DNA of 64,000 bases from positions 1 through 64,000 of the forward strand of contig PYST01000050.1 in the NCBI GenBank assembly GCA_003049485.1, given 5' to 3'. Position 1 is the stretch's first letter, and each line of letters opens with the position of its first letter. The DNA comes from Ophioceras dolichostomum (taxonomy: Eukaryota > Ascomycota > Sordariomycetes > Magnaporthales > Ophioceraceae). The notes beneath the pieces were generated by a model. It was not told the origin of the DNA and searched no databases. It saw nothing but the letters and a program-made list of their open reading frames with translations. Position numbers and translations under genes: made by a program. Positions 54,607 through 64,000 of this stretch are shown here, piece after piece.

Positions 54607-56411
54607 ATGGCTCCGCACGCCCCGAGGTCATCGGCAGCTCCCTCATCGAGCCATGGCCGCGCCGCGCTGGCGCCGCCCGCATCAGAAGAACCTCTTCCGC
54701 CGCGTGGTCCACCACCAGGGACGACCACCGTACCTAACCAGTACTCGACCGAACAAGACTTGCGGCGCATGCAGAAGCTCGTCGGCTGCGACCCATCACG
54801 AGAGCTCAGCTACCGGTTGCAGGGCATACAGCTGATTGACTCAGTCCGCCTTGCATTGCGACTGTACGGGGACCCCTCCCTTTGATCTTCGACGCTCAAG
54901 CCACGACGGGTTGCTGACGCGAAAAAAACAAAAACCCCATGCCCGAAACAGACCAATCAAGACCTTCGATACCGCCTGCACCTACTACCACATGTTCCGA
55001 ATATGCTTCAGGGACGCAGAATACAACTTCCAGGACGCGGCTCTCACGTCGCTGTTCGTGGCGTGCAAGGTGGAGGACACGATCAAGAAGTCCAAGGAGA
55101 TACTGTGCGCGGCGTATAACCTGAAGACGCCAGATCACCAAACTACGCAAGATGACAAGGTCCGTCTTCAGTTCAGTCTTCTACCTAGTGTTTGTCGTCC
55201 GGGTAATCGACGAGCTGGAGCTCTTTGCTAATTGCTGCTTCGTTGGAACTGCGACGGAACAGATCTTCGACCAATCCCTCAAGATCGTCATCGGCCTCGA
55301 GCGCCACATCCTCCAAACGATCGGCTTCGACTTCCGCGTCCGCTACCCGCAGAAATACCTCATCAAGACCGTGCGCAGGCTCTTCGTCGACCCGGCGGAG
55401 GGCAAAGAGTTCATGGCCGTTGCGTACCCGATGTGTACGGACTTGTACAAGACATTTGCGCCCGTCAAGCAGACCACCTCGACGATGGTCGTGGCGATTG
55501 TCGAGCTCACGGCGCTGCTGATGGGTGGCGCTGCGTACCTGGACACCGTGCGGGCGGCGCTGTCGGGGTCGTCCTCCGAACAACAACCGTCCGAGCCCTG
55601 TGGATCCGGATCGGACCTGCTGCAGGCGTCGTTCCAGAAGACGGACAGGGGCGCCGTGGTGGAGACCATGCTGGATCTGCTGGATCTGTACGTGCAGTTC
55701 TCTAAGCAGACCAGGCTCGGCAACGCCTTCGAGCTCTCTAGGTTCATCGACATTAAGATCGGGATCAACCAGGAGGTCGAGGCGACGGAGGGGATGGAGA
55801 GGTTCCAGCATCGGTGCGAGAGGTGCGAGGTCGACGAGAGGGAGGCGAACCCAGTGTTGGCGACGCCGGGGTCGGCGACGTCCCCGGCTACGACTGGATC
55901 TGGAGGAGGAGGGTCAGGTGGTGATGGTGGTGTGGCGGCCAATGGCAATGGCGCCGGGTCGTCGTCGACTGGATCTGGGAGGAAAGGTGGGAGGGGCCAG
56001 GATGGCACGCAAAGGTTCGCGTTCGACCCGGAGCAGGTCCGCAGGGAACGGGATGCCGTGGACGAGTTTTTTAGGGAGGAGTTTGAGGAGTATGAGATTG
56101 AGGTCGAGGAGGAGATTCCTGATCCGTCGTCGTCGTCGAGGCATGGGCAGAATCATCATGGGAATCATAATAGTCATGGTGGTGGTGATGGAGGAGGGGG
56201 AGGAGGGCATGGGAATCATAGGCACGGCGGCGGTGGTGGTGGCCATGGACATGGAAGACATGGACATGGGTCAAGGAGGGATCGGGCGAATAATCATCAT
56301 GATTGGCCGTACCCAAGGGGGAGGCATGGCCATGAGAGGCATGGTAAGGGACGGAAGGGAGGAGGAGGAGGTGGTGGCGGTGGTGGTGGTGGTGGCGGTG
56401 GCTACTATTGA
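54607..56411 (+). CDS. ctk2: CTD kinase subunit beta, cyclin Ctk2-like
   Basis: Three exons, 54607-54863, 54952-55159 and 55263-56411, in phase; 537 residues. The cyclin box starts in exon 1 (SYRLQGIQLIDSVRLALRL) and continues PIKTFDTACTYYHMFRICF, AALTSLFVACKVEDTIKKSK, then LERHILQTIGFDFRVRYPQK, typical of the Ctk2 cyclins that pair with the Ctk1/Lsk1 kinase. That complex phosphorylates Ser2 of the RNA polymerase II tail during elongation, in the nucleus. A further region with FIDIKIGINQEV, a CERCEV pair and FDPEQVRRERDAVDEFF follows. The last 90 residues are Gly/His-rich and end in a run of Gly, an unusual extension compared with yeast Ctk2. The start was chosen because it gives a short Ser/Pro leader; an in-frame Met at 54514 also exists. 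Confidence 0.88.
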
Positions 56412-56913
56412 GGTCGTCATAGTGCTGAGGCCAGGGAGAAAAGAAGCTACCAAACATCGGCCCGCGACACCACTATTTGGCGTCCAGGAAGAAGCTTCAG
56501 AAATACGAGAATATTTCACTAGAAAGGCCACGATCCTTCTCTGCGATGTTTGACACTAGTTGGACCGTCGCCTCGCGTGTTGTTCCCGTTTGATGATTTC
56601 GTGATCGAATGGTGTATTTGATGCAGAGACAAGTACAGCAGTTATGGGTGGGGTTTTGGTGGATTGCGGCGCTGGAACAGCTGTACCCCTCCCTGACGTC
56701 ACGCTCAGGAGCCCCTGGAATAGCGGCTGTGGTGTCCGATGTCGGGAGTTCGGGGTCAGTGGCGCGAACCCCTCATCTTAGCATCAACATCGTCATTGTC
56801 ACTGGCTTCGAGAGTCACCAAATCGCCAACGAGAATACGCGCGATATCCTTCCCGTACCAAATAGTATAATACCGCCTTAGCCCATTGCAAAAAAGTCGT
56901 ATCATCCAAAGCC
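56412..56913. other. Intergenic, tandem genes
   Basis: Spacer between the cyclin and reductase genes; no gene supported. Confidence 0.5.
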
Positions 56914-57600
56914 ATGGCGTCCACATCGAACCTTCTCTCCAACAAGATTCTCGTACGCACTATCCATTTCTCACACCCCTAATCTCATCGCTCGCCGTCT
57001 TTTCCTACGGCCTTTCGAACTCCTGCTGTTCGGGTTGTGCCTACTAACCACCCCCTCTTATCCTCTTACCAGCTGCCCAAAGGGCCCAAAGATGCCACCA
57101 TCCCCCAAATCCACCTCGGCCTCTACATGATGTCGGGCCGCGAGGCCACCGGATCCGTGCGCTTCGCCCTCGGCGCAGGATACCGCGGCTTCGACAGCGC
57201 GCAGTGGTACGAGAACGAGCGGGAAGCCGGCGCGGCTATCAGAGCGTTTTTGGAGAGCGACGAGGCGAAGAGCCGGGGTGTAAAGAGAGAGGATGTGTTT
57301 TATACGTCGAAGCTGAGGGATAATAGCACGGATTATGATGAGGTGCGGGAGTCGATTAGGGAGTCGGTGAGGGCGTGCGGGTTGGGGTATATTGATCTTT
57401 TCTTGTTGCATAGTCCGTTGGGAGGAAGCGAGTCGAGGAAGGTCAGTTGGAGGGCGGTGGAGGATGCGGTTGATGCTGGGGAGGTGAGGATGGGTGGGGT
57501 TAGTAACTATGGGGTGCGGCATGTGAGTCTGCGCGTCTTCTCTTCAGAGCACCTACATCTGGGTTGCTCCTCGGATCGACAGTATTTCGTGTGTGTGTGT

Positions 57601-57636
<36 letters not shown>

Positions 57637-58318
57637 TTAGAAGATTCCGTGCTAAAGTGAGACGACACGACGCAGATCGAGGAGCTCATGGCTTCCAAGC
57701 CGCGCCATCACCCGGTCATCAACCAGATCGAGGTCCACCCCTTCAACACGCAGCTCGCGATCAGGGAGGTCTGCGAGAAGTACGGCATCGTCATCGAGGC
57801 GTACGCGCCGCTGGTGAGGGGCATGCGGATGAAGCACCCTAAGATCGTGGCTCTGTCGCAGAAGTACGCATGTACGCCGGCCCAGCTACTTGTGAGGTAA
57901 GTTTCGGTGTTGATGACTTCACCTCCCTACTTTATCCTATTCCTAAGACGCTCAGATTGGGCTTGGAAGGCTTCAAGGCGAGGCGAGGGCTGTTTGGATA
58001 TCTGTCTGTCTCTCTGTCTGACTTTTATAATCGTGGCAACGGTTCTCCAGATGGTCGATCCAGTGCTGCTTCGTCACGCTGCCCAAGAGCACTCGGCAAG
58101 ACCGCATCGTGAAGAACGCCGAGGTCGCAGGCTTCGAGATTTCTGCGGAGGACATGGATGCGTTGAGTGGCTTGGACGAGCACCTTGTGACGGACTGGTG
58201 AGTTTTCGCAACCCCCGAAACAGCAATATATAGATAACGAGGATGAGAATTCTGGTTTTCAAGTAGGACACTCTGCTAACCCGTGATGTACATAGGGATC
58301 CAACGAACTGTGCTTGAT
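56914..58318 (+). CDS. Aldo-keto reductase
   Basis: Five exons: 56914-56952, 57073-57522, 57676-57896, 58051-58197 and 58297-58318. The 292 residues match the family size. The catalytic tetrad is complete: Asp54 and Tyr59 in GYRGFDSAQWYENE, Lys93 in FYTSKLRD, and His126 in LFLLHSP. Cofactor-side motifs follow: GVSNYG, NQIEVHPFNTQ, YGIVIEAYAPL, and FVTLPKSTRQDRI for NADPH phosphate binding. It should reduce aldehydes or ketones with NADPH in the cytosol. The substrate is unknown; relatives include xylose/glycerol-type reductases and 2,5-diketogluconate-type reductases. Intron 2 carries a long GT microsatellite. The last exon supplies only DPTNCA, the usual ending. Confidence 0.93.
57589..57635 (+). 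repeat. GT dinucleotide microsatellite in intron 2
   Basis: About 23 GT units with one interruption (GTAT), between donor 57523 and acceptor 57675 of the aldo-keto reductase. Each unit can mimic a donor GT and may affect splicing. Confidence 0.95.
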
Positions 58319-59019
58319 CTTCGAAGGAAGAAGGCTATGCTGTGTCGTGAATAAGTAGGCAGGGAGGGAGTGCTTTTCAAGGACCTTTCACTTTTCAGCC
58401 GCAGGGCTAGAGCTTGGGGCGATGGGGGTGCCTGGGTCGTTGGGGTCTTGGGTGCATGGTAGTCGGGGAACCTACCCTAAGTACCTTCACCTTGGTATTT
58501 AATAAGTGCCAGCAACTCATGCCACCTAGGCAGATTTTCTTGGAGAGAAAGAGCTGGGCCTTGGCGTTCTATTAACTCTTCTTTTGGGCGCCATCCTGGC
58601 ACAGAACCTGGTAAAGGATCTGAGTTAGTCCCTCGTGTGGGGTTAGGAATGCGAGATTAAGATTGCTGCCAACGCCTCGCATCGCTTGTCCAGACTATAA
58701 GACGGGCATTTATATATAAGCAAACCTCTTGCAATGTTTAAGTTCAGTTGTTCGAATGGAATGTCTCGCCATGCGAGCTTGCCCCGAGGCTGTCGGCATT
58801 CTAACCAGCTGTCTGGTTCACTCCGTTCTACCCAGACATTTTATTTCTGTTGCAGGTAGAGGGGCTATCCAAGAGCAGTAAGTAGAACATGATGTGACAG
58901 TGACAGGACAAAGTGTGAAAGAGTTGAGCCACCTAACTAAGCTGGATATCATAATATAAAAGAGTAATATACCGCCCATACCCATCCCAAATACCCTGCG
59001 CTTCTCGAAACTTAGTAGC
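58319..59019. other. Intergenic between convergent genes
   Basis: 3' flanks of the reductase and the coiled-coil gene; no gene supported. Confidence 0.5.
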
Positions 59020-61026
59020 CTAGCTCGTCGCCGCCGCCGGCTTCGTCGTCGTCTCCGGAGGGACCCACCCCATCTCCTCCTTGAGGAACCCCTTCACGGC
59101 AGTCTTAAGTTGCGCCACCTTACGATTCCACTCCTCCCTCTGCTTCTCCTGCTTGACGTCCCTTGGGACAGTGGTGATCTCCTTCGCGATCCCGTCCGCG
59201 GAGAGATACCTCCCCAGGTGTATAATCCTCCCCTTCCCCTTCCGTCTCATCCCCGCCCCGTATTTGGTCACGAGCGCCTCCCTGAGCCTGAGGAGGTTCT
59301 CATGCTCCCGCCCCGTGAAGCACAGGATGTAGTCGTAGTTCTGGAAGATCCCCTTGTTCACGCCGATGGTGAGACGGCCTCTGAGCCTCTGCTCGACGTG
59401 GTCGCGTTCGTTCTGTGAGAGGCAGCTGTAGGAGTTGTTGTCGAAGAGCGCGTCGCAAGCGACGGGCTTGGGCTTCACCCCGCCGTCGAGGAAGCCTGTG
59501 TTGTAGGACGGGCGGGCGAAGTCGAGGCCTTCGATCTCAGCGACGCAGTCACACGAGTTCCGGACGAAGAACCCGGCTGAGTGGGCAGTTGCCACCCGGA
59601 ATTTGCTGCTGCTGCCGCTGCTGCTGGAGGAGGAGGACTTGGTTTGGAGAGCGAGGAGCGCCAGGATCGCCTTTGAGAGGGGGCCGCGGTCTTGGTTGTA
59701 GGGGTCTACGAAGAGGACGGCGTAGTCGTCGCGGGGTGGGAGAGGTGATGGGGAGGGTGGTGGTGCAGGAGACTTTTTGGCGGTTCCGCTTGTCGAAGAC
59801 AATGCCGACGACGATGGCTTGAGGACGAGGTGCGGCGGCTTGGCTGGCTGAAGACTGGCCTTTTTGAACGTCGGCGACGGAGGGGGTTTCGGGCTTGTCT
59901 TTTTCTGCTGGCTGGAATGGTCGGGGGATTGGTGTTGGGGCTCCCGCACGACATTGATGATTTTCGGCGGCTCGGCCTCCTTCACGACGTTGATGATGTT
60001 CGGACTCAGGGCCGCCTTCTTCGGCTTGAGGTTGGGTGACGATTGCGGCGAGGGCTTCGATGGCGCTTGTTGGGGCGAATTAGGGACGGCCAGGAGTTTC
60101 TCACCAACTGGGCTCTTCGGCTTCGACGTCTTGTTGTTGTTGTTGTCCTTTTCGGGAGTCGGAGATTTCGATGGCTTCTTCTCATCCTTGGTCACCTCCC
60201 CCTTCTTACTACCCGAATCTTTGGGCCCGTTGTCTTTCCCCTTCGCCTCCTTTGCCTCCTTAGCCTCCTTCTCCTTTTCCTTCTCCTTTTTGTCTTTGGC
60301 CTCCATTTCTCGAGCCTTGCGCCTTGCCTCGGCTTCCGTCAGTTGTTTCTCTTTGGCCTCTGCCTTGGCCTGCTGCTCCTCCAGCTGCTTCTCCTTGGCC
60401 TTCACCTGCAGCTGCGCCACTGCCAACTGCTTCTCTAGCCTCTTGATCTGCGCGTCGGCCTCGGATGTTCTCGGGACCTGAGGCGGGGTCTCCGCCGTCT
60501 TCTTCAGGAGCAGCGCCTGGAGGCCGTCGATCTTCTTCTGCAGGCTCACGATTGCCTTGTGGTTCTGGTCCAGGCCTTCGACACCTATGAGGCTCAGGTA
60601 GGTGTCAATGTCGCGGCGGTGAAGATCGATGTCCATGCTGAGCTCGTTGATGGCAGCAGAGCCGGGACCGTAGGCGTGCAGGAACTGCGCGACGATGGTG
60701 AATCGCAACTCAAACTCCACAGACCCGACCTGGATCACTTGGCGCTCCAAACTGTTGAAGATGTCGTAGACCTTCTTGCAGGACGCGCGGGTCTCGTCGA
60801 TGATGCTGACGAGGTCGCTCTGCTGGGCCTCGCGGAGGCGCACCAGCGCGTGCTTGGAGTTGGCGCGCATGTGTCCCTCCAATCGGTCGAGCACCGGGGT
60901 CAGCCGCTCTAGCCTCCGGCCGAGCTTCTTCACCTCTATCGGCACCTCCTTGACTCGATTGTAGATCTCGATGGCCGAGCGGATAAGGTCGGCCACCTGG
61001 ATCACCGTGTCGATGCCCAGCGACAT
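59020..61026 (-). CDS. Coiled-coil protein fused to a degenerate LMW-PTP-like domain
   Basis: 668 residues from Met at 61026; the frame is open to 61341, but the start at 61026 has a good ACC-ATG context and begins the conserved block. Residues 1-200 resemble the helical N-terminal domain of fungal signalling proteins (MSLGIDTVIQVADLIRSAIE, then LERLTPVLDRLEGHM). A Lys/Glu/Ala coiled coil and a long Pro/Ser/Lys-rich disordered linker follow. Residues about 433-640 look like a low-molecular-weight tyrosine phosphatase: AVLFVDPYNQDRGPLSK, ATAHSAGFFV, YDYILCFTGREHENLLRL and IIHLGRYLS. In the P-loop, Asp441 occupies the place of the nucleophilic Cys (CX5R spacing to Arg447 is kept), and the late general-acid Asp is not seen. 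Catalysis by the normal mechanism is therefore unlikely. Binding or sensing is inference. Confidence 0.75.
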   Translation of the reverse strand: MSLGIDTVIQVADLIRSAIEIYNRVKEVPIEVKKLGRRLERLTPVLDRLEGHMRANSKHALVRLREAQQSDLVSIIDETRASCKKVYDIFNSLERQVIQVGSVEFELRFTIVAQFLHAYGPGSAAINELSMDIDLHRRDIDTYLSLIGVEGLDQNHKAIVSLQKKIDGLQALLLKKTAETPPQVPRTSEADAQIKRLEKQLAVAQLQVKAKEKQLEEQQAKAEAKEKQLTEAEARRKAREMEAKDKKEKEKEKEAKEAKEAKGKDNGPKDSGSKKGEVTKDEKKPSKSPTPEKDNNNNKTSKPKSPVGEKLLAVPNSPQQAPSKPSPQSSPNLKPKKAALSPNIINVVKEAEPPKIINVVREPQHQSPDHSSQQKKTSPKPPPSPTFKKASLQPAKPPHLVLKPSSSALSSTSGTAKKSPAPPPSPSPLPPRDDYAVLFVDPYNQDRGPLSKAILALLALQTKSSSSSSSGSSSKFRVATAHSAGFFVRNSCDCVAEIEGLDFARPSYNTGFLDGGVKPKPVACDALFDNNSYSCLSQNERDHVEQRLRGRLTIGVNKGIFQNYDYILCFTGREHENLLRLREALVTKYGAGMRRKGKGRIIHLGRYLSADGIAKEITTVPRDVKQEKQREEWNRKVAQLKTAVKGFLKEEMGWVPPETTTKPAAATS

Positions 61027-61587
61027 GGTCGTTGGCTGCCGGGGCGTCAAAAGCCAAGAAAATTTATCGGAGCATGCAACACGAATTGAAGTTTTCGAGT
61101 GGTGGAAGACGAGCGTTAGTGAGGGGTCCCGAGGCGACGGTGTTAGTTTAAGGGTCTGCCGGCCTGGGCGGAGCGTTCGTGGGAGCGGAGCCGCTCCGCT
61201 GACCACCCACTTCCCCAATGCAGGTAATGAATGCATTAGCCGGGCGACCTGCGAGGCAGTGCATGCATGTTGAGTCTCGCAGGTCTTGCCCCAGAGATAG
61301 GCTGTGTTGCGGCTCCCCGCACCCGCACTAGGCATCACCAAGGGTTTTTACGCAGGTCTGATGTAAGCTAACTCGATTCAGGAGGCTGAGAAATCGGATC
61401 CCGGAGTTGTTTTCTGCCTGCCAAAACGCCGTGGCCGTTAACTCCGCTTTGTCGTATGTGGAAGTGCACCATATTCCGCTCATTTACGATCCTCCATTAG
61501 CATCAAAACCGGCGAGAAAGATCCTCGACGGGGCCCCGGAACCGCCCCTCGCAGCAGTATCGGTCTTTTCTCTCATGTTCCATCCCG
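61027..61587. other. Intergenic, tandem minus-strand genes
   Basis: 5' leader and promoter of the coiled-coil gene. The upstream in-frame extension to 61341 has no conserved features. Confidence 0.45.
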
Positions 61588-64000
61588 TCATCTCGTCACT
61601 TGGTTAAGCAATACGATTCTCACCGCTTGCTTGCCCTTATCAGCCTGCGATGGCTTCGATTCCGATCCCGGTTCCGGCTCCAACTCTGACACCGGCTGCA
61701 GCTTTGACCCCGATTCCACGTCCCTCAGCTGCAAGTTCCCCGAGGTTTGGACGATGCCAGCGCCATCAACGCCCTCGTTGTCATTATCAACACCACCATC
61801 ACTGCTCCCATCCTGGTAGGGCTTTGTGTCCTCAGTCTCGGCCCTGGCTTCAGTAGACTCTACTAAGGTGGCACTTCCTACGCTCCCAACTTCCAGGCGG
61901 ACGGTAGAGTCCTGGCTAGACAGAACACGGAGACGCATAGACTCAACGCCGTTGTCTCGGTGGCCGCGCCGGTCAGGTGAGTCGGAGACGCTCGCCTTCG
62001 TGCGGCCTCGTGCCAGGAGCGTCCGCAGCCGCAGCGACTGGGACGGGCCGAAGATCACGGCGTTGTTCGCATGTAGGTTGGGAGTGAGGTCAGGTGGGAC
62101 GACTTTGCCGACTTTGCCGAGGAGCGAGGTCGTCACAATCTGCTGGACTCGATCGCAGTCGCATGGATCAGTCAACAACGGCGTCTGGCAGGGCTGAAAC
62201 AGGAGTGAGTCCCCGGCGTGCCACCGCAGCTTTGGCTCCCGGCTCGTCAAAAATTCGCGGCCGAAGGAGCAGCCGGCTTTGCTGTAGAACCCCATCAGGA
62301 CCTTCATCGTCGTCGCCATGTAGTACTCGCCCCTGGGTAGCGTTCGCCACCTCTTACAGACGCTCGTGTCGTCCGCCCTCGGCCTCAGCACGTCTCCAAA
62401 GCTGTTTGCCAGCAGCGCCAACGTGTCGGTGTCCCGGATCAGTGCCGACCAGCCTCTGCACGCCCATTTGATGCTTTCCCTTTTCAGTTTGAAGATTGGG
62501 TCTTCTTCGACGATCGCCATGAACTCATAGCCGGCGATGGCTTCTTGCAGGGGACCGCGGACTTCTCGACCTTCTTTGCCCTCGCGACTCAGTTTATGGT
62601 CCATAAGGGCCTCCAGAATGGACCAGATCTCTGAGATCATGGTTTGGAAAGTGTATCCGTCATCCTTGGATAGACTCAGATCGCGGTTGTGTAGAAGGGT
62701 GTCCACGGCCGTGTCCCGCATGGTGAACTGGACACCTTCCCCGCCAGATGTGCAGTACGGCCTCGATGAGTTCCTAGCCTGGGCAATGTGCAGCATCACC
62801 TCCGAGGTCGGTACAAGCCAGCATTGCTTGTCCTCTGCACTGAAGAGAGCAACTGGGTACTTGTCGGCGGTATCGATCATGCGCTCATACGGCCGCTTCT
62901 GTCGGATGTGATGGCGTCCATCTCTGGCACCCAGAACGAAGTCTAGCTGGGCGAGCCCAAACTGCTGGAACCCTGTCGATCCGCCGCGTATCTCAAATGA
63001 CGCCCCGGCCTCCGTAGCTTTGGAATACTTGAGACTTTGGTACGGTGCTGCTGGGTGGCCGAGCAGGCACTCAGTGTTGATGTGCCATCCAACGATGGCC
63101 CTCGATCGGAGAAGATCTTCTGTCGATGCGTGGTCGAGCAGCAGCCTTCTTGGATACATGCGAACGCCCTGTTGGTAGGAAAGACGCTCCTTCGTGTCGT
63201 CTACGGATACGAGGTGCCACTGCACTACTCCGCCATCTTGCGACGTGGGGAGCAGCATTGTCCAGAAGCCCTTCACCACATCGCCGCCTTCGAATTCGAC
63301 AAGATGGGACGCCCCGGCCAGTGCCATCATCAGCGGTATCGGGATCTCGAGGCCCACCTCGGCGCCTCGATCAGGGATGGGGAAGCCGTTGGCGATCATC
63401 GGGTGGCTGAACAGAGGAGTCCAGCAGAGAGAATCGTCCTCTGCCTCTTGGAATTCGTAATGTACGAGAATTGGATCTATCTCGCCGAATTCGTCGTCAA
63501 AATGCCTGCCTCCTCTATCCACGCCGAACGCGGCATACCTATCCACGTTTAGTTTGGCGTTGCAATGAGCCACGGCCATTCTGTCCGTCGGCGGATCTGC
63601 GAGGGCCGAACTGAGCCAAGCCAGTTGCTGAGTCAGGTCCGTGCTCACCCGCAAAGAGGCGGACGCGAAGAGTTGGACACGACCGGATAGGATGGGCATG
63701 ACCTTAAACCAAGAGCGGTCCGGGAGGGTCACGACTTCGGTGGGCGTACGGGCTCTTAGTGGATATTTTGGCAGTCGTGGGCACGTAGGGAGAATAGGAA
63801 GACGGATAGAGTTCGTGAGAAGGGAATCTTACCTTCGGCTTCGAACTTTTTCCCCTTTGCCGTCTGATCGAACAAGCGTTGCATTGCATGGAGGAAGATA
63901 TGGCCCGACTCTGGCCATGTCTTCTTCATATACTCTGCACAGGTGGTCGCCCAGGCGAATTTAGCCAAACCCGTGATCGTGACCACAGACCCCAGTTGAG
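61588..64000 (-). CDS. Fungal-specific large protein, 5' part beyond the window
   Basis: The visible exons are 64000-63833 (incomplete, entering from the right) and 63752-61588, joined in phase 1 across an 80-bp intron. About 776 C-terminal residues are present. The first exon contains KKTWPESGHIFLHAMQRLF. The second has PTDRMAVAHCNAKLNVDRYA, GFPIPDRGAEVGLEIPI, CWLVPTSEVMLHIAQAR and LLTDPCDCDRVQQIV, an order I recall from uncharacterised large mould proteins, some with ankyrin or nucleoside-phosphorylase-like parts. No catalytic motif is visible. The C-terminal 150 residues are disordered, Ser/Glu/Pro-rich. The true start cannot be seen. A Met at 63732 opens a shorter frame but would lose the conserved upstream exon. 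Confidence 0.75.

Noticed and set aside
55525..56553. 342-codon plus-strand frame within the cyclin gene
   Set aside because: Out-of-frame shadow of the Ctk2-like gene, rich in Arg because of GC bias.

Overview
The window looks like nuclear chromosomal DNA of a filamentous ascomycete (Pezizomycotina, plausibly Sordariomycetes; the species cannot be named from sequence alone). Genes are spaced 0.3-7 kb apart on both strands. Many are split by short introns of roughly 50-280 bp with GTRAGT-like donors, CTAAC-like branch sites and YAG acceptors. The protein families are typical of moulds: DUF1996, fungal terpene cyclase, BTB proteins, GH43, GT61 and membrane ankyrin proteins. No bacterial operons, CRISPR arrays or intact transposons were seen.

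Layout. 0-9 kb: a DUF1996 secreted-protein gene with an apparent frameshift, then a gene-poor block carrying strand-skewed minisatellites (about 2.7-3.3, 4.1-5.3 and 5.8-6.05 kb). 9-16 kb: an eight-exon class I terpene cyclase, a BTB protein and a small secreted four-cysteine protein. 18-37 kb: housekeeping genes, namely the listerin ubiquitin ligase, a predicted mitochondrial tandem-repeat membrane protein, a small conserved protein, a Tos4/Plm2-like FHA protein and a Cic1-like ribosome-assembly factor. 37-44 kb: extracellular and secretory genes, namely a GT61 glycosyltransferase, a membrane-anchored pepsin-fold protein without recognisable catalytic Asp motifs, and a GH43 arabinanase-type enzyme. 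44-54 kb: a tRNA-like Pol III unit, a damaged-looking BTB gene, and divergently from it a reconstructed 2155-residue membrane ankyrin-SPRY protein. 54-64 kb: CTD-kinase cyclin Ctk2, an aldo-keto reductase, a coiled-coil protein fused to a degenerate LMW-PTP-like domain, and a fungal-specific large protein that runs off the right edge.

Functionally the window mixes core machinery (ribosome quality control, ribosome biogenesis, cell-cycle transcription, CTD phosphorylation) with accessory genes (terpene cyclase, secreted proteins, carbohydrate enzymes, ankyrin/BTB proteins). The terpene cyclase has no P450, transporter or transcription-factor partner nearby, so it looks like an orphan cyclase. 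The least explained genes are the pseudo-phosphatase fusion (59.0-61.0 kb), the nine-copy repeat protein (25.7-29.2 kb) and the BTB/ankyrin divergent pair (44.5-53.6 kb).

Exon coordinates were worked out by hand from splice signals, reading phase and family conservation. No transcript data or database search was available.
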